From: Symsagittifera roscoffensis
Lineage: Eukaryota; Xenacoelomorpha; Acoela; Convolutidae
DNA: 64,000 nt
Assembly (NCBI RefSeq): GCF_963678635.1
Contig: NC_087062.1
Span: forward strand, 60,245,584-60,309,583
Direction of reading: 5' to 3'
Shown here: positions 35,240 through 47,900 of the stretch, one piece after another
Layout: each line of letters begins with the position of its first letter
How positions within the stretch are numbered: position 1 is the first letter of the stretch
Made by a program: the position numbers and the translations under genes
The notes under the pieces: model-generated
The model's input: only the letters and a program-made list of their open reading frames with translations
Database searches by the model: none
Told to the model about the DNA's origin: nothing

Positions 35240-36480
35240 AATGCAATCTTCAACTGCAATTTCAAACTTTCAATTCCAACTCGCAACAGTACCCAGGGGT
35301 GCAGACTAAAACGTTTCTTAAGGAATTTTGCAGATTTCAAGGAAATGTTATGAGAACACGCACATCGGAAAAACAGAAACCTGGAAAACCTCATATTTTG
35401 AGTGTCGAAAAACGCAGCTGCTAGAACGTTTGACTGACGACTTAGCATCGATTGGAATCTCGAGGAAAAAGGTTAAAAGCTTAAATATCAGCCTTGGATC
35501 TCGACGCTAATGAGATAATTAAATCATTTACCGCCAAGAGTTTGTATGCAAGTATGCATATCGAATCCTCGATATTGATGGCGGCTGATCTTGGGTATGA
35601 GAATGAAAACGTCCCGAACTTTGCGAACCACATATTCGTCGCAATGATGAAGATGAGATGACCCTGCATACTATTTGTTTTATTTGTGACGGTGTCTGGT
35701 ATACGCAACCGCGACGGGTTCGTAATGGGTTGCAAGACCCTTATGTATCAATGTATCTTGCCCTTACTTGAGCCGAGCTTGTCAGGATGTGAATCACGCA
35801 TTTCCAGGAATCTCAAGAGAGAGTAGAGGTGTTGATAGTTACGTAGGACCCCTGTCAAGTGTGGTACGAGAGCCTGACGTGGCTCCATCCAGTGCAGTTA
35901 TGTGCTTTCTGATACCATCAACGACTTTCAACCACTGAACCGTGAGAACACTGGCATGTTGACATCTATTTCATCCCCGCCGGCGAGATATGTCGATGAA
36001 ATCATCAGGAGTGCCAAATGATCAAAGATTGATGGTTTGTTCAGGAAAGATTATGACCTGGATCCATCCAGGTCATCTCCAGTTCACCAGAGCAGGACGT
36101 GGTTCTAACTTTTCGAAACATCAAGGTTCTGCGTAGCGGTTCGTCAATTCATAATCCAGCTTGAAAACAACCAGTATCAACCGAACTTTTATAAGCTCAT
36201 AATAAAGGGTCGCATTGAGAAAGATCATTCAAGATCGATCGGTTACACCTTCTGCACGCACAAAGAAAAAATTGAAGGAATACACTCGGCCAAAATACCA
36301 CTGTAAGGTTGAGGAAGAATCTCTGAACAGTGGAGCAAGCTTACCGGTGAATTCTGAGCTTATAGAAACGAAGCTTTGGGGTGTTTGGCATCGCTGAAGT
36401 CCGCTGTGGCTGTCCCGTCGTGTATCAGCTCCAATGTTTGGATTGTAAGGCCTCTGCCATGTTGGCCAGATACTCATTTT
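35240..36480. pseudogene. GC-richer, degenerate coding-like segment
   Basis: Several 50-60-codon open stretches in shifting frames on the plus strand (for example 35500-35666 with SFTAKSLYASMHIESSILMA, and about 36130-36300) stand out against AT-rich flanks. Stops and frameshifts separate them and no family is recognised. It could be a decayed retroelement or retrocopy. Confidence 0.3.
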
Positions 36481-37312
36481 ATACCATTTGCGATGCAACA
36501 CAAGCATAGCATGACAAACTAGCAGACAAAAATTGAGACGAAAACCACTAAGTCAAAAAAAGTTTTGGAAAAAGACAAGAAAAGCCAGATGAGCCAAAAT
36601 TTTCATATTTTCATTATCAAGCCGAGTAAACAAAAAAACAGGAAAAAGCAGAAAAGCTAAATTAAACTGAAACATTTTTCAAAAAAAAAATAAAATAAAA
36701 ATTTCGCAAAAAACACGTAACTCAATTACCTCTACCAATGGGGCTTTAGAAATGGCATTCAAGAGCTACGGGAGCTAAGCCGACAAATATAAACAGAGGG
36801 ACAATAGTCCGAAAAAGCATAAAATTTCAAGTTTGAAAAAATTTATCCGTCCGGCCGGATTGGAATCACAGGCATTTGTCGTCTCAAGCAGTTGTATTAC
36901 CTCCAAGCCAGATTCGCTGGGTAGTTCATTATTTTATAATTTTTTATGAAGAAAGATGAAATATCTGCGAATTCTCGTGAACAAAGTTGTTTACAGGAAA
37001 AAAAAAAGTATAGTACCCGGTTGCAACACCCTTGCTTATTGCAAGCGTTAACACAAATGCCCGACTATCTAATGCCATCGGCACCAGTAGCCAAAAATCT
37101 TCTGAATTATGGTACAACACACGCTTAAGAAACTTCCATTTTAGACAAATCAATGACCTGGCACTACTAGAAACTCTGGAACCGCTTTACATAAAGAAAC
37201 TAAAATTTTCACACGATACGAAGGAAGCAAAAAAGGCGCTCCTCACAATCAAGCTTAGAAACATCGTTTTTCTGATTAAGTAGACCTTTACTCTACTTAA
37301 GAATGTTTTTGT
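36481..37312. other. no intact gene; tRNA-like relic and repeat fragment
   Basis: A minus-strand tRNA-like stretch lies near 36845-36925. The segment 36970-37060 (CAAAGTTGTTTACAGGAAAAA and following) resembles 27445-27500. Two overlapping plus ORFs of 60-83 codons are unsupported. Confidence 0.35.
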
Positions 37313-38435
37313 TCCGACCACTGAAAATGGGGAGGCACTTTATTCGGGTGTGTTATAGTTTTTTTTCCACGCAAAATCAGCTACCACAAATAATCATCAG
37401 ACAGGGTTGAGTGATATATCATATTAAAGCCTTTGCAGTCGTGATTCGAACCACTGTAGAAAAATTCGAGCGAATGAAGCAAGCGAGCAGTCATATATCA
37501 TATTAAAGCCCTTTCATTCAATAAATACCGGTTTGAAAATTTTGATTTTTCTTCCAATTTCGAGCAAGTGAGCAGGCTTACATCAGCCTATTCATGCTTA
37601 ATTTAAGTTTTGAAAAGATGATGTTAGTTTTTGGAGTCTTTAGCTTCATCTTAAGAATCAAAAACTTACTATAAAAAAAAAACTTTTTTGTTTTTCATGT
37701 TATTTGTCTTCAAAAATTGCTTTCCGATTTGCATATTTTACATGACTGATTAAAATGCCTAAGCTTTACTTGTTCTCTAAGATTTCTTTATCACACCAAG
37801 CCGAAAAAAAACGACTCTAATTGGAAAAATACTTTTGTTGTAATTTTTAAGACTGGTCGGAACACTCTGTGCTACTTGCTGTTTTTTTTTTGCTTTTTGT
37901 TTTCCAAGCATAATCAGCTATCACAAATTATCATTGGACTGGGTTGAATCATATATCATATTGAAGCCCTTTCAGTCGTGATTCGAACAACATCAAAACA
38001 TTTTCCCAGTGTCGAGAAAAACCGGTTTGAATTTTTTTTATTTTTGGTCTAACTTCGAACTAATATGGCGTGAACGTGTAAGCTCACAGGCTGAACTATG
38101 CCTAATTTAAGACTTTAACACTTGATTTTAAGCATGTAAAACTAGTTTTTGGAGTTTTTTAGCTTCATTTTGGGAACCAAAAATTTTTTAAAAAAATTTT
38201 AAATTTTTTGTTTTTCTAGTCATTTTTCTACAATTTTTTTTGTCAAATTTTCATATATTACTGAGACTGTATACTATGTCTAAATTATATTTTATGTCAG
38301 ATCCTTTTATCACACCAAGCTGAAAAAACTACTAATTTGGAAAAAAAAACTTTCTAAACCGTAGTTTTGTAAAGACTGTCTATGGTCGGAACATTCTGTG
38401 CTACTTGCACAGTAACCGGCTATCCTTGTTTTGTT
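37313..38435 (+). repeat. two family B copies in tandem
   Basis: Copy one begins TTCCGACCACTGAAA at 37313, runs through the ATAATCATCAGAC/GAGTGATATATCA segment and reaches GGTCGGAACACTCTGTGC at about 37856. A second body follows and ends at 38384-38430 with GGTCGGAACATT, hairpin CTGTGC-TACTT-GCACAG, TAACCGGCTATCCTTG. This is the clearest example of the B terminus. Confidence 0.8.
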
Positions 38436-38745
38436 TTGGTGATGATGCTTCCAACATTTGTGCATGCAGCGCTTATGATGTTGATGATGAGTGGGAGCTC
38501 GAAAATCCTTGAATTATGAAAACACTTCAAATACGCCATAAAAAGTATCTTAAAAATCGTATTACTTTGCGAAAGAAAAAAAAACCTGTGACTATTGGTT
38601 TAAACATTAATTGAGTGTAAGCACCCAAATTTTTTTCCAAATACTGATTTTTTTTCATTATTTTAAATTTGGACAATCCTTTTGACAAAATTTACAGTAT
38701 AAGTTTTGAAATGAAACTAGATTCATTTACATATATTACATCAAA

Positions 38746-39147
38746 TTACAGTTCAAAATTGACCTTGTGTACGGCAATGAATGGTTCACTGGCCGCTTCG
38801 AATCTCAATTGCACAAACTTGACTGAATTGCCCTTTTCTAATTTGACCTCAATTCTGCTTTCTGCTCCTGCTTTCCGTGAAGAGCTCTGATAGGAGCCTA
38901 ACTTAATGAATTTACTGAAATCCGGATCTACAGAACCGTGCACAGATAGCTGCTTGACTCCATCGGATTCAATTAGCATAGACTTCACACAAGTAGCATC
39001 AGGTAATTGGAAAAGAAGCGTTTGAGGAAACATGCCAGTGGATAGCCAGAATGTTTCGGGCGCCCCATCTAGCGTAGACTCTGGAGGATGGTCCGGGCAG
39101 CTAGAAGATGCCAGCACAACTTCTGCATTATTGGACCAGCGTACCAT
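38746..39147 (-). CDS. IFT25: intraflagellar transport protein 25 homologue (HSPB11-like)
   Basis: A single uninterrupted frame of 133 codons on the minus strand. IFT25 is a small jelly-roll protein that pairs with IFT27 in the IFT-B complex and moves cargo in cilia. The landmarks that identify it are the N-terminal A-E-V-V-L-A-S-S-S, then HPPESTLDGAPETFWLSTGM followed by F-P-Q, which is close to the H-P-P-E-x-x-x-D-G-x-P-E-T-F-W-x-T-T-G-M-F-P-Q signature of the animal family. The C-terminal half has the expected V-K-F-V-Q-L-R-F and F-I-A-V-H-x-V strands. The length is near the vertebrate protein (about 144 residues). The Met at 39147 aligns with the usual start. It has no intron and no poly(A) remnant downstream, so retrocopy origin cannot be shown. 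It is the only gene recognised between 36 and 44 kb, hence isolated rather than clustered with other IFT genes. Confidence 0.85.
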   Translation of the reverse strand: MVRWSNNAEVVLASSSCPDHPPESTLDGAPETFWLSTGMFPQTLLFQLPDATCVKSMLIESDGVKQLSVHGSVDPDFSKFIKLGSYQSSSRKAGAESRIEVKLEKGNSVKFVQLRFEAASEPFIAVHKVNFEL

Positions 39148-40080
39148 TTCCTATCTGAAGCTTTATCCACTTGTCACTACAAAATGAAAGATAGCTCTAA
39201 ACTTTATTATTATTTTTTGGTTAAGCAGCCGAAGGCCTAGTCCAAAGATTAATTTTTAAACTAAACCAGTAGCTGATTTAGGGGGAAGGGACGGACGCCC
39301 CCACCCCCACCTCAGGGATTCGACCCCCTGCAGACCCAAAGGGTCCTCCTTTGTATTATTTTGAGTTATCAACTTTTGGCTGACTAACCCTAAAACTTTA
39401 TTAAAGGCGACTTCAATGGGGAAGCGCGCGCCCAAAAAGATGCCTAAAAATCCTCAACGCAAAGTCGACATTTTGCCTGCGGCGCATAAATCTTGTCCAA
39501 AATAGGAGTTTAATTTAGGAGAGCTCATAACATCAATTTAGTCGACCTAAAAAAAGATCGACAAAAATTTCGAATTTTCGACATATGTTTGAAAATTTGC
39601 CCCCCTCTCGAGAAAATCCTTGATCCGCCCTTGAATTAAACTATATAAACTTATGAGAGTTGCTCATGCAAATTACACAGCACGTTTAATTTCGATTAAG
39701 CGGTCAGCATCATAAAAATGATAGTCAAAAATCCGGAATATTTCACTTTTTGCAAAAACTTCTCAATATTCCAAGAGTACGCAAATCCAGTCATTCTCTA
39801 ACACCTTTATGATTCCTAAGAGCTGAATTGACAATCTCAAACCATCGTACAGATTCAGTTGTGAAAAACGGGAAAAACGGAAAATTTTTCACATTATTGC
39901 AATTATATATAATCACAATTTGAACCAGGATAGCCGGTTACTGTGCAAGTTGCACAGACAGTTCTCATCACAATAAAACTAAGAAACAAAAAAAAAGGTT
40001 TTCTTTTTTCAAATTGAGTCTTTTTTCATCAGATGATGGGATTTGAACAAAAATTTAGAACAAAAAGTCTTGCCTCGGCT
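39148..40080. other. no gene; repeat fragments
   Basis: A segment at about 39280-39640 has CAGGGATTCGACCCCCTGC on one side and CCTTGATCCGCCC on the other, a pattern seen in decayed DNA transposons. At 39925-39965 there is a reverse family B end (GATAGCCGGTTACTGTGC plus hairpin). Confidence 0.4.
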
Positions 40081-40455
40081 CTGATCATCAGGCAATCGTG
40101 CTAACACTAACTTGTGATGTCGTCTTTGTTGAACCATCAAAAAAACTTTCATTAACTTTAGACAAGCAGATTGAAAACGATTTCGTGAATTTACTGATTT
40201 ACCTTTTGGCAAATGCAGATCACCCAAAACAGTGCCTGAAGGTGAAGCTAATTCACCAAATTTTTTATAAAGGCAGCCAAATTCAGACCAGACTTTCTAA
40301 AACAAGCTGTAGAGCTTTTCAAGTCTAGTGACGAACTTCAATCAATCTTGATGATCCTAAAATTTCTCAGTTGAACAAAGAAAGAAATCGATGCCATTGT
40401 AAATAGACACAAACGCGATAAATGGATTGAATTCGGTACATTCTCAATACAAACA
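40080..40455 (+). pseudogene. possible LINE relic (endonuclease C-end to linker)
   Basis: The plus frame begins with S-D-H-Q-A-I-V-L-T-L, resembling the S-D-H motif that closes AP-type LINE endonucleases. After one frameshift and one stop comes VNRHKRDKWIEF, similar to the linker before reverse transcriptase. Too short and broken to assign a clade. Confidence 0.35.
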
Positions 40456-40545
40456 TTAGAGCCGGTTCAAGACGCAAAGCTGCGAAGCGCGCCTACCGGC
40501 GACCTTAAATCGAGGTAGCCAGCTTAGTAAACTTTGACCAATTGA
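40456..40545. repeat. 90-bp GC-rich repeat, also at 43366-43455
   Basis: Both copies carry TTAGAGCCGGTT or TAGAGCCGGTT, a GCGAAGCGCGCC or GACGCGCGCCC core, GGCGACCTTAAA and a following TTGAACA. The core is strongly palindromic. Nature unknown. Confidence 0.6.
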
Positions 40546-42225
40546 ACAGCTTTTGGTACTGAAGCGAATGATTTTTTTTTGCACAAACTGCTCTGATTTT
40601 TCATTTTGGTATTGTGAATAGCCACGCTGAGTTATTTATACAACATATTGGATCTATCTCGATCTGAAAACCTTATGCATAACAATAGGAGTGTTCTCTT
40701 ATCAGAGAACCTGAATTCAGATGTACTGGTGTCCCCGTTACTACCAATGTATCCATCATTCCGATTTGTTGAAATTATAGCCAATTTAATTTGTAATCGT
40801 TTAATAACGGGAAAATTGAAGAAATCGCGTTTGATTAAAACTATAAATATTCTATAGGCCGCTTTCGGCCATGATTCGGCAACTAAACAGCCGTGCATTG
40901 GCTGTCGTGCCTTGCAACTAACTTGATAATGGTCCCTTGCCCTGACTCTACTTTTGTCCGATTGAATTTTTTGAAATCTAACGCAACTGATTATTTTTTT
41001 TGTTAGAAATAGTAATTTTTTCATTCCCATACTAACTTCATTAACTTGATTTTTTTTTTTTTATTTTGTTTAAGATAAGATTTTTTTGAAGACATATTAT
41101 TTATAATTTTATTATTTTTTCTTCAGAAAAATTAATTTTCACTTTTTTATTTGAAATTTAACTCACCAAGTGTATGATAGGTGCTTTTAAATGAATGAAA
41201 AAATGATTTAGACTATGGTGAAAAAAAACTTGAAAATTAGCTTTAGAAATATGTAGACCTGGACGAAAAATTGAATTAAGGTCGAGTGAAAGACAGCTTG
41301 AAAATTTAGTTTGAAATAATGAAAAAAAAAAGATATCCATTTGAGGTGCTTTCGGGAGAAGAGGTGAAGTCTCATTTGTATCAACGGTAACTTGAACCAT
41401 AAAAACAGTCGCGTTTGCAGCAAAACAAAAAAACGTTGATAGGCCACATATATCTAGCTGATAGGTAACATGTATGCTCTAGTAACGATTGTTGGGGTAG
41501 CGAATCTTCGGATGGTCCGATATTTGTAAGCTCAAATTACTTAAGAATGATACAATATTCTAGAAAAAAAAGTTTTCATAAGAATGACATATTATAATTG
41601 GACAAAATGATACACGATTGACATTGATGGGAAATTACGTAAACAACTTAGCACGAACATGGGGGATGTTAAATGAACTAATTCAAGCACTCAAAAACTC
41701 AATGAATCTTTGCAACCGCGAAAACAAACATTATTGGTATGCAGTGGTGGATTTGTGCGAAGTATGTGAAATGAATCAACTAATTGTTAAACTTTTCGTT
41801 ATTGTTCTGACTTTTGAAGAAAACGAAATATTTTGCTTGGTGTGGTTTTTTTATTCAGTCAATTTTCGGCTATCGAAATCATAGTTTCTAACAAAAAATT
41901 TTATCGCCCATTTAAGATATCGACTTTCTGAAACCAAAGTTTAAACGATAATTTACCTCCGATCCGTTTTTGCAAAGTTTTGGGTGTTTGAAAATTGCCA
42001 ATTTGGCCGTGCTTTGAACTAATTTATGCGCACTTTGAACATTTTATCCATGATTCTGACAGCGTAACGCAAATCATTTATGCGTTGCGATTTATCCCGC
42101 ACAACAAAATTATTCCAAATTGAATTACGGCTAGCTAATTGGTCGTATTAATTTCGTACGACTCAAATTTTCACAATTGATCTTTGATATTGTAGGTAAT
42201 TGGAAGTGTTTTAGAGGAAAACTCA
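40546..42225. other. no gene seen
   Basis: AT-rich. The 88-codon plus ORF at 41618-41884 (GNYVNNLARTWGMLNELIQA) may be a LINE scrap but is not convincing. The minus ORF at 41400 begins with VTVDTNETSPLLPKA, a dileucine-like tail motif, but has no usable donor. Confidence 0.35.
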
Positions 42226-42230
42226 AGGTT

Positions 42231-42869
42231 AAAACTTGAACTTATTTGAGAATTTATAAGATGTCTGAGAACTGAGATTGTTAATTAACGATAGACACTA
42301 AGACAAGCGACTTGTCAGGTGGTAGACATTCGTCGTAGACAATTGTCAAGATTATAGGACAAGCGTATAGAAACTAGGCTGAGACGATCCATAATCTTGC
42401 TCAGCTAATAACGGGGAAACCACTCTAGTACGACGCGGGTATCACAGCGAGTGTCCAGGCAACTGCTACGTTGGAAGTGAACAAATTCAAATTTCAATAT
42501 TTTAATTACTTCACTTTATCATACAAATTGAAGCAGTCACAGTTATTTACAGAAATTCGATTTGAATTATAAAAAATTTAAGATAAGATTTGGTTATCAT
42601 TGAGTGGTCGCCAACTGGTTTCGGGAGATTCGATTTTTTTAACTGATTATACCGGAATTCTCCGTTTTCCTCTTTAACATCGCTAAAATTTCCTGAGCAA
42701 GATTATGGATCTTCTCAGCTTCGTTTCTATATGCTTGTCATATAATCTTGACAATTGTATACCACGAATTTCTACCACCTGACAAGTCGCTTGTCTTAGT
42801 GTCGTTATCGTTAATTAACGATATCAGTTCTCAGACATCATAAATTCTCAAATAAATTCAAAATTTAGT
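42231..42869. mobile_element. foldback element with ~170-bp inverted repeats
   Basis: The left arm (about 42231-42405) and right arm (about 42708-42869) are inverted copies: TTATTTGAGAATTTATAAG and GTCTGAGAACTGA at the left against CAGTTCTCAGAC and ATAAATTCTCAAATAAATTC at the right. Both arms contain CACTAAGACAAGCGACTTGT or its complement. The middle of about 300 bp is unrelated and non-coding. Confidence 0.8.
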
Positions 42870-43186
42870 TTTCCAACATTTTTATTCCCCAAAAGATTCT
42901 TCGATATGGATTATGGGGCAGTCAGAATATTCAGGGTTTTGCCTTGATATAAGACCAGTCTATTTTATATTTAGGATTGACTATTTTTAATTTACATAAT
43001 CAAAACTGCATATTATTGGGGACTGATAATTCATTTAAGTAGAAAAACAATTGTTTTTTAAAGTTGGTTCAAATGGAATTGTTTTTGTTCTTTGATACTC
43101 CTGAATACCATAGATCTTTTTGCCTCCTTTCAGGAGGGAGTGCGGCCTGTAGGTGATTTCCCATAGGTTCCATAGCTCTCAAAATA

Positions 43187-43525
43187 AAAAATCAGTCGCA
43201 TAAGTCACAAAATTTATCTTCTTGAATTCTGATTGGTTGAGTTTTGAGCTAACGAACTTATGGATTCATTGTTTACTGTTCACTCAAGCTTCAGAATAGT
43301 GATCGCCGCAGCCGCGCCAACAAGTTGCGAGCTTGACACCAAAGGGTTGGACTCTATACAAAATTTAGAGCCGGTTATCGCCGCGAAACGGCGACGCGCG
43401 CCCACAGGCGACCTTAAACCGAGACTCAGCGAATTTAGTCTTTTGAACAATTCTTTCTTCTTTTTTTGAAAAGATTTGGGGCTTAAGCGATTGAAAAGAT
43501 TTGGGACTTATGCGACTGCTTTTTT
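43187..43525. mobile_element. possible MITE with AGTCGCATAAGTC TIRs
   Basis: ATCAGTCGCATAAGTCACAAA near 43187 faces GATTTGGGACTTATGCGACTG near 43498; the shared core AGTCGCATAAGTC is a perfect inverted repeat. The right side carries two or three diverged copies of a GATTTGGGACTTATG unit. The GC-rich repeat of 43366-43455 lies inside. Confidence 0.5.
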
Positions 43526-44313
43526 GTTTTGGGACTTATGGGACTGATTTTTCAGTTTGGGACCTATGAATACGTACCCGGCCTTTTTTTGAACAAAGAC
43601 GTATTCATACTCGTCAATAAGCAGACAAAAACTATATTAACTGTAAATCCTCAACAATAACAACAACTACAATAACCAATCAGAATCGAGATGAAAAAAG
43701 CACGCTTAAAAAATAAATTTAGTTGTCTAAATAGAGGTTTTTTAATAGTTCCTTCCTTGTTGGTTCTGGTTGGTTAATATAGAGTTTTTCTGGCTACTAG
43801 CGGGTTAAAACTTTACAAGCACCTCAAAACACTATGTTATCATCTGTAAAACGTTATTTTTCAAAAATTTTGGCAAGTTTAGTCCATAATAAACGTTATT
43901 CATGACGATGCACTACTTGTGATTGGCATCCGTTAATAACATCAGCCGGTTTTTGAAATGCATAATTTATAAACATGAAAAATGCCTTCAACCATGTTTT
44001 ACTTTTCAACTTTCCGAAACATCATTTGGAGGCTTAAATTTTATGAAAACGCCAATAACTTGTGAAGAAAGATCATGAAATTCAGAAATTCTTCAAAAAA
44101 AGTTTTCAAATTAATCATATTTTACGAGTTTATAAAGAACTATTTGGCTTCAAGTCCCTAATTTTACGATTCGGCTTGAAGTCCCGTCGACTTGATGTCC
44201 GGCACCCATGAATACGCGGTTGTCTAATTACTGCTTTGCTTTCCGTTGTCTTATTTTTTCGGGAGAAGTGCTTTTGATAGATGCTCTTCTTCGCCTCTTC
44301 AGAGAAGCTTTGG

Positions 44314-44340
44314 AGAGAGAGAAAGAGAGAGAGAGAGAGA
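44314..44340. repeat. GA microsatellite
   Basis: An interrupted GAGAGA tract of about 27 bp. Confidence 0.9.
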
Positions 44341-44911
44341 TATTGAATTACAACTTGACTAGACAGTACTATCTATACAACAAAAGCATTGAATAGACAT
44401 TTAGAGCAAACATAGTATGAGAATCTTTTGATTTAAATTAAAAGACATGACTACAGAAGGCCACAAAACTAACACGTCGAAATTTTTTTTAGCACTTGAC
44501 AAATCCAGTATTAAATATATGAAATCGAGATTTTATTTAATCAGCTCACAAAAAAAAAAACATGTATAATGTTGTAGTTATTTTAAAAGAAGCTGCTTTA
44601 TTTTAATAAAATTGAAAAAAAATTCGATTTGACTGTTGATTCAAACAACAGATCAAATGATGACCGTAAATCTGTTTTTGAAAATCGTTTCACAGTAGAA
44701 CGAAACAGGTTAGTCCAATTCATTTACTTTTTTCTCAAAACCAACGGTAGTATAACTCAATTTACTCCATGGTATTGTAAAAATCTGCATGACCGTAAAG
44801 ACACGTAACAACATAAGTTTTTTTTCGGTTCAAATTATTAGATATTTGAAGGTGCTTCTTGATAACATCAATCTGTAAACTTAAATAAGCAAATTTTGTG
44901 AACAATCAATT

Positions 44912-47900
44912 ATGGGAGACAAGGATGATATTGAGATTCCTGTGTATACGCCATTTTTCGGAGTGATGGGTGCTACCTCAGCAATGGTTTTTAGTGGTTA
45001 GTACTTTTCTTGGTAAAAACAAATCATTTCGTCCTAACCAAAGAAAAATGAAAATGCATATACTGCTCCGAAAATTCTCAACCGAAACACAGTAAGGAAA
45101 CCGAAGCAGAGATCAATTAGCATTTATCTGTTTTAGCTTTCGGAGCTGCTTACGGTACTGCAAAATCGGGAACAGGAATTGCTGCCATGAGTGTTATGCG
45201 ACCTGATCTCATCATGAAATCCATTATCCCTGTTGTCATGGCGGGTATCATAGCTATATATGGTCTGGTTGTAGCTGTGATAATTTCTCAGGGATTGGAA
45301 TCCACTGGTTATACTATGTTCAGGTAGATGCTTGATTTGTAAATGAAACAGTGGTACTATGATAGAGTGGTCCCTTGAAAATAACCAGGTCCCTTGAGAA
45401 TAAGACACCTAGAGCTCTCAAATCGTTTAATAATTGTAATTGAGCCCTTCAGCAAGATGTCGCAGTATATTTTCATAAATTTTATGTTTTGTTTTCTCGT
45501 AAACCCTCACCATTTAAAAGTTGAAAATCTAAAAAAAACGCCAATAGTGGGTTTTGATGACAAATAAGTCAACCCAATTATATGGTTGTTAAACCGTAAA
45601 ATAAAGTGAAGCGAGCAAATTTCATTATATAAACAATAGTGATTACAATTTTCAATCTGAGAAGTTTTTGGCTGAACATATTTTGCAAAATTTTTGAAAT
45701 GAATAATTTACAAAACCAAAAAGTTTTGAAAATTATAACATGCAAAATGCATGCGGGAGTTGCTTTTTCGAGGGACCACTCTATCATAGTAGTACAGAAA
45801 CAGTAATCAAATTAAGAGTTGAGGACGGAGAACAAGTATATATACTTGAGAAAGAACGCATGTAGCTACAAATAGCGCAAATTCAGGATTTTCTCTCAAT
45901 AATAGTTTGAAAGATTTAGGACCACATGTACGGGGGAGTTCTAACTAAATCTGTTAATGGACTGATTGCAAATGATCAGCTGGAATCTAAATTTATCGAT
46001 AATTGGTTTTAGAGACGGCCAGTTCACAATCTGCACTAATGTAGCGTTCACAATCTGCACTAAGTTATTCTAAACGCACGAAAATGTTTAAAAAAACAGC
46101 TGGGTACTCGTATAGAAGTATAGTCCCATTAAAAACCTCGTTTTGAAATATGGGCTAGTGAACCTGACTGTAGTATTAGGGGTGTCTAGGACAACAGGCC
46201 GCCCGGACTTCAAGCCGAATCAACTTCAGGTTTTTGAAATGCATACATTATAAACATGAAAAAAACGCCTTCAATCGTGTCTTTCAACTTTCCTAAACAT
46301 CAGTTGGAGGCTTTAAATCTATGAAAACGCCAATATCTAATGAAAATGAAATTCAGAAAATCTTCAATAAAATTTTCAAATTAATCGTATTTCACAGCTT
46401 TATAAGAAAATATTCGGCTTGAAGTCGCGCAGTCACATGCAAGCTTCAATGTACATTTGTTTCTTTCGTCATAAAGCTTTAACTTCTTCAAGAACAGCTT
46501 GAGTAGGGCACCTTTCAAACCTGTCCAGTGTCCTAAATCAATCCTAAGAGCATGCAAGACGACATGTTTGATATATGAATTTGTTTGCATTTGTATTTTA
46601 TAGAGAGTTGCAAAAAGTTCGGACAGACAGAAATAATTAAAAAGAGCAATCTGCCAATTTTGAGCAGTTTTTGCATGCAAATTTGAATTTTTAGGTGACA
46701 TTAAGATATCTTTTCTGTCTGAAAAATTAACTTTTGCATGCAAACTTTGTCTGAAATAGGCCATTTGCTCTTTAATTATTTTTGTCTGTCCGAACTTTTT
46801 GCTACTAATTATAGTGCATCGGCAAAGGGGCAGAATTTGTAGCTGTCTTAGTTTTTCGGGTCTTTCCAATTTTAGCCCCCCCCCCCCACCTAGTATCAAA
46901 AAAAGTTATAGCAACCACAAGACCTTTCCTATTATAGACCCCCAACCTTTCCTAGTGTAACTAAAAAAATTAAATAGAGTGGCATAAAGTTTCAAGAGGA
47001 GTAGTTACTAAAATTACTCGTCCTATTTACAAAAGTTTTTTTGATGCAAAATAGGAAATGAAACGCTAAACACTTCCTTTCGATAAACTCCATTTTGATT
47101 TAGTGCTATAAGTGTCATTTTCAGTTTTTGTGATTTTGAGTTTAAAAACTGACATTAGAATGTCTGACTGAGTACCGAAAGCAAAATGAAAATTTTACGT
47201 ACTCACTGTTAGATTGTGTTTTTAGAACTTGGGCACTTCATTTCAACTAAGTTTTCAATGCAAAGCACACATAATCAAACAGTTTCATTTTTGGTCAAAG
47301 CTGATGTTATCACATGGAGTGCAGCCAGTATTTAGACAGCCGCGTATTCATACTGGTCAGTATTTAGACAAATACTGTATGAACCAATCAGAATCGAGAA
47401 AAAACATAAATAATCCAAAATAAATAATAATTATTTATTAATTTCTTCTTTGTCTCGATTCTGATTGGTTGAAACAGTATTTGTCTAAATACTGACCAGT
47501 ATGAATACGCGGCTGTCTAAATACTGACATGTAACCTTATCACATACACACTGAAAAGATATAATGGTTTAAGTGTTTCTTCAGGGAAATTAAGAAAGTT
47601 GTTAGGTTGCGTTACATTCTCCAGTATAGGTACTCGTTTACTACTATGGTCCCGCAGTTTTCGATGAAAGCCATTCAAAAACTTGTTTAGAAGCTTGTTC
47701 ACGGCAGAACACTTGAAATATTCTTAAACTACTTCAAGTTGATGAACAGATGGAAAACTTTGAAACGTTTCTGCGTAATTTACCACTATCGTTTTCTGTA
47801 GAATTGAGTTATCAAAAAGATCATTTCACTGGCGAAACTTAGAAACTACTCATAAAAAGTTTTGTCTGACTTTTATATGGGACCATACTTCTAAACGTAA

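Noticed and set aside
41158-41400. 80-codon minus ORF starting with a dileucine-like NETSPLLPK
   Set aside because: No donor site after the plausible part, and the rest is low-complexity Phe/Ser.
46381-46899. 172-codon minus-strand ORF
   Set aside because: It runs through the 193-bp MITE at 46610-46802 and the edge of another; its translation follows repeat sequence.
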